DNA from: Candidatus Mediterraneibacter guildfordensis | Lineage (GTDB): Bacteria > Bacillota > Clostridia > Lachnospirales > Lachnospiraceae | DNA length: 64,000 bases | Assembly: GCA_019112735.1 (NCBI GenBank) | Contig: DXIS01000012.1 | Coordinates: 1-64,000, forward strand | Direction of reading: 5' to 3' | Position numbers and translations under genes: made by a program | Shown: in pieces, positions 1-8,918 of the stretch | Layout of the letters: each line of letters starts with the position of its first letter | Numbering within the stretch: position 1 is the stretch's first letter | Notes under the pieces: model-generated | Told to the model about the DNA's origin: nothing | Databases searched by the model: none | The model's input: the letters and a program-made list of their open reading frames with translations, nothing else

Positions 1-415
1 GTAAACTGTTCATCCAGGATATTTTGAAGTTCGTTACTGAAATCGGAATCTATGGTAGTGATCGTCCATGGTTTCACCCATTGGGCTTTAATCCCCATTT
101 CCTTCATATATTTTCCAACGGTACGTTCTGAGATGGTCTCTCCCTTCTGACGTAGCTCCCTGGTGATTTTGGGAGCTCCGTAGTTTTGCTTCGATTGATC
201 ATAAATATCCTGTATTTTGGCTTTTATGTATTCCCTGCGTTTTTCTGTATCAGAAGGAGTACGGTTTAGCCATGAACGATATCCAGACCGTGAAACGCCT
301 AAATATTTCAGCATTCCGGAGACGGAGACCCGGCGATTCTGTTTTCTGGCAGCTTCCGTCTTTTCAGAAACCTCGAGATAAATGGCTTCTGTTATTTTCC
401 CAGAATGCTGATAGC
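1..415 (-). CDS. IS3-family transposase OrfB, partial
   Basis: In the -1 frame relative to OrfA the minus strand reads without a stop from about 415 to the window edge (about 138 residues). It continues as SYQHSGKITEAIYLEVSEKT and then an IS3 OrfB N-terminal HTH_21-like region (YLGVSRSGYRSWLNR, NYGAPKITRELRQKG, ISERTVGKYMKEMGIKAQ). The DDE catalytic domain would lie beyond the window. No ribosome-binding site is evident, so expression as an OrfAB fusion through the A7 slip site at 416-422 is likely. Whether the full gene is intact cannot be judged here. Confidence 0.75.
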
Positions 416-676
416 TTTTTTTAGCACATCAAGTGCATCCTGGGCATCACGGAGTTCGCGTTTCAGACGGGTAATCTCTTTCTGCTCGTCAGAGGCGTAA
501 TTGCCAGAGCCACGCACAGGGATATCTCCAGACTCCCGGAAATCCTTCAGCCATTTTGTCAAAGTGCTGTAACCCACACCGAGATTTTGGGCACAACCAC
601 GAACACCAAGCTCCTTGTGATCGAAATAATACTGGACTGCATCCAGTTTAAACTGTTTGTCATGTTGCTCTGCCAT
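392..676 (-). CDS. IS3-family transposase OrfA (HTH)
   Basis: This 94-aa protein has the usual OrfA layout. The N-terminal two thirds is a helix-turn-helix of the IS3/IS911 type (KQFKLDAVQYYFDHKELGVR, then a GVGYSTLTKWLK recognition helix). The rest is a heptad-rich coiled coil (ITRLKRELRDAQDALDVLKKAI) expected to mediate oligomerisation. In known IS3 elements OrfA binds the terminal repeats, alone or fused to OrfB by frameshifting. A run of seven A residues at 422-416 on the coding strand, in the register A AAA AAA, lies eight codons before the stop and is the likely -1 slip site. The start has AGGAGG a few bases upstream. Confidence 0.85.
   Translation of the reverse strand: MAEQHDKQFKLDAVQYYFDHKELGVRGCAQNLGVGYSTLTKWLKDFRESGDIPVRGSGNYASDEQKEITRLKRELRDAQDALDVLKKAISILGK
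416..422 (-). promoter_or_regulatory. Programmed -1 frameshift site of IS3
   Basis: On the coding strand the OrfA codons read CTA AAA AAA GCT, giving the slippery heptamer A AAA AAA in the X XXY YYZ register. A -1 slip here joins OrfA to the open OrfB frame (next codons AGC TAT CAG). This is the known strategy of IS3-family elements. The site is seen directly; its activity is inferred. Confidence 0.6.
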
Positions 677-792
677 AATGAGATCCTCCTTCCGTACGAT
701 ACTTCTATTGTATCACGTATTGTCTATTTGGAATTTTCTCATTTTGACTTGCACTATTTATATTCTAGCACCAACATTTTTATATCCTTTTT

Positions 793-2370
793 CTACTGTT
801 CCAAACAATATACCTTTGTATAATCCGATTCAAACAATTCTGTACATGTATTCAGTCCATTATCCAGCATCAACCGGTCCAGAATATCTGACTGATCCAT
901 ATCCAGATAGTTAGAAACAAATGTAATTATGGTGTCGCATTCATAATCAAACGATTTTTTTTCTCTCCAGCTATCTTCACTTATGAAAATAATATTATCG
1001 AGATAACGCAGTTCCGAATAATCAGCCAAAATTCTCCACTGCTCATCATATACATAAATACACTTCGAATCACTATATGCTTCTATCTGCCTATCCTTCT
1101 CTCCATTGTCTAAATATAGATTTTCAATCTCGTTTCTGTATCCGCAGAAAAACATAATTCCTGCAAGCAGAAGCACATAGCCAACAGCTCTTTTGGGCGC
1201 AATTTCTGCCATTCTCGAAAATACTGCCAGGTACAGCAGTCCCGACATAGAGATCACATATCTAAGCATCTGATATGGCGCTATTTTTGCAATAATCAGC
1301 ACATAAATGCACACAGGAATCACCAGTAAACAATATCTCTGTATGCACTCTTTTTGCAAAGCATCTTTTTCCTTCCTCGCAAATACCATAGACAGGCAGA
1401 GAACAATCACCAATACAGCAACAAAAAGACCACCGAAAATTTTCATATTAATTAGGTCAATATAACGCCATAATTGAGCAACTAAATTGCTTGTAATTGC
1501 ATTATTAAACGCTTCTTTCCCTCGGTATCCACTAAAAACCTGCTTCAAAACAGCAGGAAAAATCAAAATTCCTGTCCCTCCAGACAATATTGCCGAAAAC
1601 AGACTGAAAATAAGCTTTTTCCAGTTTCTGGCAAACATCACAAACACTGCATACACCGCACAGATTAGGAAAGCATAAATCAGAAAATAGTAATGTGTCA
1701 TCATGCCTCCCAAAAGCACTGCCCACAAAGATACATAATATCGTATTGTTCCTTTTTCCTCCGGACGAAATTTTAAGAAAATCATTGAAAGCAAATTTAC
1801 CCAAACTGCCAGCAAGGCATACATACGCAAAAAGACTACCGCATTATCAATAAATCCAATCCCAAGCACATAGAACGCCGACAGAATCATAGAATATTTT
1901 CTGTCCATACCTAGCTTACACGCAAGCCACACAAGCTGCCAGTACACAACACAAGCCAGTGGTATATTAATTAACAATCCTATCCAGATAACCGACATCC
2001 CAGGGAACAACGATGATACTGTATGGATAAGAACATAATAAAGCGGAGGATGAACGTCATGTGTCTGATTTTCAAATACATTGCTATAGTCAAATCGTCC
2101 GTCCTCACTGACTTCTGTATAAGCTTTCCAAATTTCTTCCCCGTCATAGGATATACCATCAATAAGCGACAGGTGGAGCGAATGACTTTCACTATATTGG
2201 TGATTTGACAGCCCAAATGTATATATCTCATCCACATTGAATCCTAATTTCAGGTTTCCGACTGCAATAAAAACTCCTGCCAGAAACAAGGTTACAGTAA
2301 GAGAAATCAAAAATGATTTTTCTGCAAGTATCCCTCTTTTTCTCCAGATGATTATGCTTTTCTTTTCCAT
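793..2370 (-). CDS. GT-C type membrane glycosyltransferase (GT39-like)
   Basis: The 525-aa protein has about ten hydrophobic segments. Between the first and second there is an extracytoplasmic loop with the acidic motif FNVDEIYTFGLSNH and, later, DVHPPLYYVLIH. This arrangement (D-E in loop 1, HPPLYY) is typical of GT-C enzymes related to dolichyl-phosphate mannosyltransferases, which use a polyprenyl-phosphate sugar as donor on the outer membrane face. It is the last gene of the left polysaccharide module and ends just before the IS3 element. Its base composition looks more AT-rich than that of the LCP and GT genes upstream, suggesting separate acquisition. The start follows GAGAGGTATTGGGAA. 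Substrate is unknown; it may decorate the polymer or a teichoic-acid-like glycan. Confidence 0.75.
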   Translation of the reverse strand: MEKKSIIIWRKRGILAEKSFLISLTVTLFLAGVFIAVGNLKLGFNVDEIYTFGLSNHQYSESHSLHLSLIDGISYDGEEIWKAYTEVSEDGRFDYSNVFENQTHDVHPPLYYVLIHTVSSLFPGMSVIWIGLLINIPLACVVYWQLVWLACKLGMDRKYSMILSAFYVLGIGFIDNAVVFLRMYALLAVWVNLLSMIFLKFRPEEKGTIRYYVSLWAVLLGGMMTHYYFLIYAFLICAVYAVFVMFARNWKKLIFSLFSAILSGGTGILIFPAVLKQVFSGYRGKEAFNNAITSNLVAQLWRYIDLINMKIFGGLFVAVLVIVLCLSMVFARKEKDALQKECIQRYCLLVIPVCIYVLIIAKIAPYQMLRYVISMSGLLYLAVFSRMAEIAPKRAVGYVLLLAGIMFFCGYRNEIENLYLDNGEKDRQIEAYSDSKCIYVYDEQWRILADYSELRYLDNIIFISEDSWREKKSFDYECDTIITFVSNYLDMDQSDILDRLMLDNGLNTCTELFESDYTKVYCLEQ

Positions 2371-2446
2371 TTCCCAATACCTCTCGTAAACTTCCTAAAG
2401 TTCAAGACTAATGCACCTTCCATTTTATCAGGTGCGAGGAATACTC

Positions 2447-3907
2447 TCATTCTCCAGACACATCACGGATCATGTCCTTCGCCTCTGCCACACTGCCCTC
2501 ATCCGGAAGCACCACCGAGAGCATCACACCAGGCATGGAATATGTCTCCGCGCTGGAGACCTGTCCTACCACAGTGTATGACGTAATATTCCATGATGCC
2601 ATATCCGAGAGCTGCATTTTTACCAGTCTGGATATCTCTTCCTGAGGCATGTTCGTCTCAAAGCTTCCCGCCACCGCGTTCATAACATCCATATAGTTAG
2701 CAAGCAGGGACGAGGAAGCCGCTTTCTGAATCACTGCCCTCACCACTTCCATCTGGTTGCGCCCTCTCTGGAAGTCCCCGTCTGCGAAGCTGTATCGCTC
2801 CCTCGCGAAACTCAACGCCTGCTCGCCGGTCAGATGGTTGGAGCCCTGATGGATCTGTGTTCCCCTCGCAGTAAACTCATAGTCGGAATTGACATCCACA
2901 CCGCCCAACGCGTCAATGATCTGTGTAAACCCGGTAAAATTCACACGCAGATAATAGTTCACATCAATCCCATAAAGCTGCTCCAGTGCATCAATCGAAG
3001 CATCGATCCCATATATCCCGGCATGCGTCAGCTTGTCTCTCGCTCCGCCCGTTGCCGAATAACCGATATAGTAATCTCGCGGTGTAGACAGAAGGAGTAT
3101 ATTTTTCGTCTCGGTGTTTACGACCGCAAGAATGTTCACATCACTTCTTGATACTGTAGAAGTCCCTCCATAAGTATCAATTCCACTCAGATACATGATG
3201 AACGAATTGGATCCTTCCTCCGGAATATCCGCAGCAACCTGCGTGATCGTCCTGCCGGTTTCATACGTAAAGGACGCAATCTGGCGGAGTCCGTCGTTAA
3301 CCCACGCATAATTACTGTCATCTCCCACGATACGGATATCTGCACTGTTCGACACAATAGCTCCGACTTCTCCATTCTTCAGTCCGTCCAAGAGGGATGT
3401 AATGTTTTCATATCCTTCCCTTTCCAGTGCCTTCCCCAGCTCTTCCTCGATATCCTCAATCGCCTGAGCTGTCTCCTGCCCCCCCGGAGAGACTATACCA
3501 AACTCATAATCCGCCGCATCCTGCAGAGTCTGCGCCGGATCCTCTTCCAGCACATATACTCCGATCTCCACCGTCTCCATCTGCTCTTTCGGAACTGCAG
3601 CCACATCGCGGATTGTATTATCCATCTTATCAATATAAACGCAGCCCGCAATACTTCCCACAACCAGAGCAAAACAAAGAATATCTGCAATCACAGATAC
3701 CGCTCTCCTCTTCTGCATCACAATGAACAGCAGACAAAGCACTGCCATCACACCGGCCAGCACACCCAAATAGGCCATGGGGATCATATCAAGCCCGATC
3801 AGAAACGTAACAAGGATCACAGCTGTCACCGCATAGACCCCGACAAACGAATAGCCAACTTTCCGATAAACCGGAAACCTTTTTTTCTTTCTTCTTCTCT
3901 TCTTCAT
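2447..3907 (-). CDS. LytR-CpsA-Psr (LCP) family glycopolymer ligase
   Basis: This 486-aa membrane protein has a very basic N-terminus (KKRRRKKKRF), three hydrophobic segments in the first 90 residues, a region of about 130 residues with a periplasmic-binding-like look, then the LCP domain from about residue 235. Recognisable LCP parts are the strand NILAVVNTETKNILLLSTPRD, the THAGIYG region, and RVNFTGFTQIIDALGGVDV. LCP enzymes transfer undecaprenyl-linked polymers onto peptidoglycan. Its place beside a priming transferase and Wzx/Wzy fits attachment of this locus's polymer to the wall. ATG at 3907 was chosen because AAGGGAG lies 8 nt upstream; a GTG three codons earlier would overlap that site. 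Confidence 0.9.
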   Translation of the reverse strand: MKKRRRKKKRFPVYRKVGYSFVGVYAVTAVILVTFLIGLDMIPMAYLGVLAGVMAVLCLLFIVMQKRRAVSVIADILCFALVVGSIAGCVYIDKMDNTIRDVAAVPKEQMETVEIGVYVLEEDPAQTLQDAADYEFGIVSPGGQETAQAIEDIEEELGKALEREGYENITSLLDGLKNGEVGAIVSNSADIRIVGDDSNYAWVNDGLRQIASFTYETGRTITQVAADIPEEGSNSFIMYLSGIDTYGGTSTVSRSDVNILAVVNTETKNILLLSTPRDYYIGYSATGGARDKLTHAGIYGIDASIDALEQLYGIDVNYYLRVNFTGFTQIIDALGGVDVNSDYEFTARGTQIHQGSNHLTGEQALSFARERYSFADGDFQRGRNQMEVVRAVIQKAASSSLLANYMDVMNAVAGSFETNMPQEEISRLVKMQLSDMASWNITSYTVVGQVSSAETYSMPGVMLSVVLPDEGSVAEAKDMIRDVSGE

Positions 3908-4000
3908 GAAGATCACTCCCTTATCATTATGTACTCTGCCATTTTAGTGCAGGATTTGAGGAATATCAAGGCAATTCCTGATGTTTCAGCCATCCCGTCA

Positions 4001-5443
4001 TCAGCATGAACCTTTTCCCTTCATCACAACGCCGAGCGTTTTCCAAATGATCCGAAGATCCAGTCCGATATTCCAGTTCTTGATATATTCCATGTCCAGC
4101 TTTACGATCTCTTCAAAATCCGTAATATCACTCCTGCCGCTGATCTGCCATATACCGGTAATCCCCGGTTTCATTGCCAGCCTCGCCCGATGGTGATGTT
4201 CATATTTTTCCCACTCGTCTACTGTGGGCGGTCTTGTACCTACCAGACTCATATCTCCCTTTAGGACATTCCAGAACTGCGGGAACTCATCAATGGAAGT
4301 TTTCCTGAGAAACCATCCAAGACCGTGTCTTCTTCCATCTGGTCCGCTGCCGATAATCCGCGGGTCATTGTAAAGCTTAAATATATTCCCCTGCATCTGG
4401 TTTTTCTCCATGAGAGCCTTTTTTCGTTCTTCCGCATCCATATGCATACTGCGGAATTTATACATCTGGAACTTTCTCCCATTCCTTCCGATACGGGTCT
4501 GCCTGAAAATAACGGGACCCGGAGAAGCTATTTTAATTGCCGGTACGACAAAGATTGAAAGAATACCTGTACACACAAGCCCGATCAGTGCCCCGGCAAT
4601 GTCAATCAGCCGCTTCGCAAACAGCGCTCCCGGACTGGATGAACCTATGCCCGTGGACACCACCACATATCCCGCAATCTTCTCCAGTTCCTGATTTCCC
4701 GCATCCTCTCCGATCTCGGAAATCTTGATATGCACGGTCACTCCCATCTGGGTACACTGTGTCACAAACTGTCCTGGTATATTATATTGTTCACTGACAT
4801 TGATCAGAATTCCATCCACCCATTTTGTCTGAATGTAATCGTAAAGCTCTTCCTTTCTGCAAACAACCTTCTCACCGCCGATCACATAGCCCACCAGGTC
4901 ATCGCGGTCAGCAAGAACAATCCCTAAAATCTGCAGTTCATTGTAAGTGTTTCTTTCTGCAGTCTGCACAACCTCCTCGGCAATGTCACTTGAGGTCAAA
5001 ACAAGGAGCGCTTTCTTCATATAATAAATCTTTTTATACTTCAGAAGATAGAGCTTCCACAGACTTCGCTCAATAAACAGGACTGCCACAGCACTGACTG
5101 AAAACACGACAAAGGAAATACGTGAAAACTCTTCACTGCTCTTGGACAGAAACAGATAAGCCAGCACAAAAATACAGACTGTAAATACGTGCTTTATAAC
5201 TGCCTTGAATTCCATAAAGCCGTCCCGCCGCATAATTCCTCTATAGCCTTCCAGAAAAAAAGAAGCGCACAAATCGATCATACAGATGAAAATTCCGATA
5301 TTCAGATAAATTCTGTTTTCATATGGATTATTGATTCCATTTCTGACCATATAAGAAAAAATATATGCCGCCTGAAGGAAAATCATATCCAGCAGCATGA
5401 AATCCCAATGTTTCAGCCAGCCGCCCGAAATTTTATTGTACAA
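4001..5443 (-). CDS. Polyprenyl-phosphate sugar-1-phosphate transferase (priming)
   Basis: At 480 aa the protein matches the WbaP/CpsE class. Four or five N-terminal membrane helices (about 1-130) are followed by a Rossmann-like region (SDIAEEVVQTAERN to about 250), one further helix (KRLIDIAGALIGLV), and the catalytic bacterial sugar-transferase domain with KFRSM, DEFPQFWNVLKGDMSLVG and TRPP. Such enzymes start repeat-unit synthesis by moving hexose-1-phosphate from UDP-sugar to undecaprenyl phosphate at the inner membrane face. The reading frame opens with TTG, preceded by AAAGGGGG 9 nt upstream. An in-frame TGA lies two codons before it, and the next ATG would remove part of the first helix, so TTG is the likely start. 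Confidence 0.9.
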   Translation of the reverse strand: MYNKISGGWLKHWDFMLLDMIFLQAAYIFSYMVRNGINNPYENRIYLNIGIFICMIDLCASFFLEGYRGIMRRDGFMEFKAVIKHVFTVCIFVLAYLFLSKSSEEFSRISFVVFSVSAVAVLFIERSLWKLYLLKYKKIYYMKKALLVLTSSDIAEEVVQTAERNTYNELQILGIVLADRDDLVGYVIGGEKVVCRKEELYDYIQTKWVDGILINVSEQYNIPGQFVTQCTQMGVTVHIKISEIGEDAGNQELEKIAGYVVVSTGIGSSSPGALFAKRLIDIAGALIGLVCTGILSIFVVPAIKIASPGPVIFRQTRIGRNGRKFQMYKFRSMHMDAEERKKALMEKNQMQGNIFKLYNDPRIIGSGPDGRRHGLGWFLRKTSIDEFPQFWNVLKGDMSLVGTRPPTVDEWEKYEHHHRARLAMKPGITGIWQISGRSDITDFEEIVKLDMEYIKNWNIGLDLRIIWKTLGVVMKGKGSC

Positions 5444-5475
5444 CGATCATTTCCCCCTTTCGGCAGAAAAAAGCA

Positions 5476-7434
5476 TCATTTCACCCGGATGCTCTGCACT
5501 GCCGAATATTCTCCGAATGTAGTTTTACCGTCCTTTTCCGTATATGCCCGAATCTTATAGTCATAGACCTTTCCGCCCGCCAGTCCGGTATTGGTATAGG
5601 TGGTTATGCCGCCTTCCTTCATGGTTTTTGCTATGGCATAATTCCCCGTCCCACTCTCAGCGCGCCAGATCTGATATCCTTCAGCCCCATTGACCGCATT
5701 CCAGTCAAGCAGCACTCTTCCATCCTTCGGACTGGAAACAGTCAGAATCGGCTTCTCGGGCATCACTGTAACAGAAATCTCATCTGAATAGACACCGAAG
5801 ACCTTTTCTCCGTTTACAAAAGCGAACGCGCGTATCCGGTATGTATAGGTTTCTCCTGCCGTCAGTCCGGTGTTGCTGTATGCGGATACAGTGCCCTGAT
5901 CCTCTGTCTGCACATTGCCTCTGTCGCCAAGCGTCTTGACCACACTGTAAGTTCCATCCGCATTTTTCCTCCAGAGCTGATATCCGTGCGCTCCCTGAAC
6001 CGGATTCCACAGAAGGCGGATCCTCTGGGAGGAATTGCTGTACGGCCCGCTGAATGTCACCGTAGCCGGCATATAGCTGACATTGGAGAAATCCGAGTAA
6101 ACACGTTCCTGATTTTCGTCCAGCGCGAACGCGCGAACTTTATAGTAATATGTCTGCCCCAGTGTCAGACCTTGGTTTGTATATTGAAGGGTATCCCCGG
6201 CATTGATGGTTTTAGTCAGAATCCATTCTTCGGCGGGCGTATCCGGTGTCTCTGCACGATACAATTCATACCCGTCAGCTTGCTCTGATCTGGTCCAGGT
6301 TACTTTCGCGGAAGTCTGCGCCTGACTGTAAACCGAAGTGACCGCAGGCGCCTCTACCAGGATTTCTTCCGGCTGTTCAGGATCATCCTGTCCGCCTGGC
6401 TCCTTCGGTTGGTAATCCTCTGCAGATATAGGGTACGCGCCTGTAAACTCCTCCGTCATAAATTCCTCGTCCGCCTCATGATCCGTAAAATGCTCCGATC
6501 CCTTCAGGAAATACTGATATTCAGTGTTTCCCGCATCCCAGGTTGCATCTACATTATAATAGAGTCCGTCCACTGCAGCGATATTCCATCCGTGAGCCTC
6601 CCCATTTCCGGTTCCGGATATCAGACGACTGTCCACGCCCAGTTCCAGCGCCATACGGTAAAACAGCACAGCGTATCCCTGGCATACCGCTTTCTGATCA
6701 AGCAGCGCGGCATATGCCGTATACTGAAGCTTGTAATCACTGTCGCCTAAATGTTCATAGTCATACTCGGTATTTTCACAGATAAAGCTATAGACTGCCT
6801 GGAGCTTACTGTAGTCTGTACTGTCATACACCGCCAGTTCATCCAGCACATCTTCCAGCCGTTCATCCACTTCCCGCTCCTGTTCATAATCCGTATAATA
6901 CGTATATGTGTAGGTAAAAGTCATATAGCACATTTCGTCTTCCGAAGAATACTCAAGATTTCCTTTTCCGGACCATCCGGCATACTGCCATTTCAAATAA
7001 TCGCCTTCATCCGGAACTCCCGTGTGCTCCAGTCCTGCCGCCGCAATCTCACGCATCACACCGTCCACATACTCTGGCGCCTGATAGTAGACTTCGATAG
7101 TTTCATTGCGAAGTTTCATCCCCTCACGGATCTGAACCCCTGCCTCTTCAATCGTATCTGCATACACCGGTTCACTGTAGAGACTGATTTCTCCGCCATC
7201 ATCCTCCGGAACAGTCTGCAGGTCCGCCTCGCTGATCTCCCCTTCATAAAGAGGATTCACATACACGTCCTCCACCACACTGACCCGATCCGTATTGACA
7301 GGTGCTTCTGTCTGTGCTCCATATTCCCGCTCAGCCCCCGGTTCGTTCCCTGCCGCCCAGGCCACAGGGCACTGTGCCAATATCATTGCAGCCGCAATCC
7401 CCGCCGCTGCTGTCCTTCTCATCCCTTTTTTCAT
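5476..7434 (-). CDS. Secreted transglutaminase-fold protein with three FN3 repeats
   Basis: The 652-aa product has a signal peptide (MKKGMRRTAAAGIAAA, cleavage near VAWAA), an acidic region, then a transglutaminase/protease-like core. The triad appears intact: Cys251 in KAVCQGYAV, His281 in GEAHGWN and Asp296 in YYNVDATWD. From about residue 361 to the end there are three fibronectin type III repeats (YELYRAE, YQLWRKN, YQIWRAE). No LPXTG, GW or SLH anchor is visible. The FN3 tail resembles that of the 1,462-aa protein at 13387-17775. An upstream ATG at 7479 overlaps the wzx stop as ATGA, and translation may begin there; ATG at 7434 gives a better signal peptide. Its position between wzx and the priming transferase suggests a role in surface glycan assembly, but the substrate is unknown. 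Confidence 0.85.
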   Translation of the reverse strand: MKKGMRRTAAAGIAAAMILAQCPVAWAAGNEPGAEREYGAQTEAPVNTDRVSVVEDVYVNPLYEGEISEADLQTVPEDDGGEISLYSEPVYADTIEEAGVQIREGMKLRNETIEVYYQAPEYVDGVMREIAAAGLEHTGVPDEGDYLKWQYAGWSGKGNLEYSSEDEMCYMTFTYTYTYYTDYEQEREVDERLEDVLDELAVYDSTDYSKLQAVYSFICENTEYDYEHLGDSDYKLQYTAYAALLDQKAVCQGYAVLFYRMALELGVDSRLISGTGNGEAHGWNIAAVDGLYYNVDATWDAGNTEYQYFLKGSEHFTDHEADEEFMTEEFTGAYPISAEDYQPKEPGGQDDPEQPEEILVEAPAVTSVYSQAQTSAKVTWTRSEQADGYELYRAETPDTPAEEWILTKTINAGDTLQYTNQGLTLGQTYYYKVRAFALDENQERVYSDFSNVSYMPATVTFSGPYSNSSQRIRLLWNPVQGAHGYQLWRKNADGTYSVVKTLGDRGNVQTEDQGTVSAYSNTGLTAGETYTYRIRAFAFVNGEKVFGVYSDEISVTVMPEKPILTVSSPKDGRVLLDWNAVNGAEGYQIWRAESGTGNYAIAKTMKEGGITTYTNTGLAGGKVYDYKIRAYTEKDGKTTFGEYSAVQSIRVK

Positions 7435-7475
7435 CTTCCAGTCTCTTCTTTCTTTTCCCCACTCTTCAAATTTTC

Positions 7476-8918
7476 TCATTCTCTTGTTATTTTCTTTCTT
7501 AGCCTGCCCACTGCCTCTCTGTTCGTCAAGAGAAAATAACTGCCTGACAGAAGGACATACACGCATCCCCCGGCCAGGATCTCCGTTATAAGCCCCACAG
7601 CCGTTCCGATATCAAGACTGTGTACCGCCCGGATCATCAGGTACATCACCGCACCAAACACCAAATACATTCCCGTGTTCCTGAGATAATGTACAATCTT
7701 CAATTTCTTTCTCACCATTATGGTCTGACTGATACAGACGCTTCCCTCCGCGCACACGGTTCCGACGACTGCGCCGAGAGCCTGCATGTGCGGAATCAGA
7801 AGTGCATTCACGGTCAGATTCACCAGTGCGCCCAACACTACGGAAATAATGTAGCTCCTGTCTTCATGATTAGGGATCAGATATTGCGTCCGGATCACAT
7901 TCGCCCATGCAATAAACGGCACTGTCGGAGCCATGACACGGATCAGGTTCACACAGGAACTGTATTCTTCCCCCAGAAACAGAGGCACAAAATCTTCCGC
8001 GATTCCTGCGATCCCGAACATCATGCCCGAAGCAAGAAACATGGCAAATATCATCGAATTGTAAATATACTTTCCGCTCTCCCTGACCTTTCTTTTCGCT
8101 GCAAGATTCGACATCCGCGGCAGCATCACCGTACCCAGTGCAGTGATGACGCCGAGAGGAATATTGAGAATCTTTGACGCTCCCTCATAGAATCCCACCT
8201 GATTCATCGTACTCATGGCTCCCAGCATCACCTTATCCATCATGGTATAGAGACTTACAGCTATGATCGGGACAAACAGAATCAGTTCCGGTAGCACATG
8301 CCGCCTTAGATCTCTGAGCTTTGGTCTGTACCAGTCCACGATCCGCCTGATATAAAGCCACAGATAGCCTTGGGAAAGTGCGATTCCCAGCGTCATGATT
8401 AAAGTGTAGATCCAGAGATCTCCGCGGTCTTTAACCAGAAGAAAGATGCACGCCAGATTGATCAGCCGGATTACGATATTACGCGTCACGGTAATCCGGA
8501 ACTGCTCCACTCCGAAGAAAAGCCAGCTGATATCCAGCAGGCCTGACAGCACATAGATTCCCTGGATCAGCGCGATAAGCCGGTTCTCTCTTACAAATGC
8601 CAGAATATAGATCAGGTAAAACGCCAGCACGACCGCCGAACACAGGAACTGCAGTCCGTAGATTTCCCAGAAAGTCCTGCTTAGAAGCTGCCGTGAATCC
8701 CTCACGGCGGCTGTGCTTCTATTTCCGTAGTTTTTTACGCCCAGCATGGCCGCCAGCATGAAATAATTCGCTATTGTATAGGTATATGTATAAGTTCCCA
8801 TCCCCCCGGATCCCAGCACCCGTGAAATATACGGGGTTGTGATCAGCGGCAGGATGATCAGAAGCAGCTGATAGGTCGCATTATAGAGAAAATTTTTTGT
8901 TACTGAATTTGAATTCAT
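7476..8918 (-). CDS. wzx: Polysaccharide repeat-unit flippase (Wzx, MATE/PST type)
   Basis: This 480-aa protein has 12-14 hydrophobic helices and the polysaccharide-transport N-terminus (NFLYNATYQLLLIILPLITTPYISRVLG), which places it with oligosaccharide flippases. Members move undecaprenyl-diphosphate repeat units across the cytoplasmic membrane. The start overlaps the polymerase stop as ATGA, with AAGGGAAAGAG upstream, so the two are translationally coupled. It is the first of two flippases in the window; the other is at 20957-22417. The family is clear, the exact substrate is not. Confidence 0.88.
   Translation of the reverse strand: MNSNSVTKNFLYNATYQLLLIILPLITTPYISRVLGSGGMGTYTYTYTIANYFMLAAMLGVKNYGNRSTAAVRDSRQLLSRTFWEIYGLQFLCSAVVLAFYLIYILAFVRENRLIALIQGIYVLSGLLDISWLFFGVEQFRITVTRNIVIRLINLACIFLLVKDRGDLWIYTLIMTLGIALSQGYLWLYIRRIVDWYRPKLRDLRRHVLPELILFVPIIAVSLYTMMDKVMLGAMSTMNQVGFYEGASKILNIPLGVITALGTVMLPRMSNLAAKRKVRESGKYIYNSMIFAMFLASGMMFGIAGIAEDFVPLFLGEEYSSCVNLIRVMAPTVPFIAWANVIRTQYLIPNHEDRSYIISVVLGALVNLTVNALLIPHMQALGAVVGTVCAEGSVCISQTIMVRKKLKIVHYLRNTGMYLVFGAVMYLMIRAVHSLDIGTAVGLITEILAGGCVYVLLSGSYFLLTNREAVGRLRKKITRE

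Larger units (their letters stand above)
1..770 (-). mobile_element. IS3-family insertion sequence, cut by window edge
   Basis: Two overlapping minus-strand reading frames encode an HTH protein (OrfA) and, in the -1 frame, the start of an integrase-type protein (OrfB), the usual layout of IS3-family elements. The element runs out of the window at position 1, so one end and most of OrfB are missing. The outer end beside OrfA is not defined: a TG dinucleotide near 770 on the minus strand is a possible tip, but with only one end visible no terminal inverted repeat can be matched. The element lies immediately downstream of the GT-C gene ending at 793, at the left end of the polysaccharide locus. 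Confidence 0.75.
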
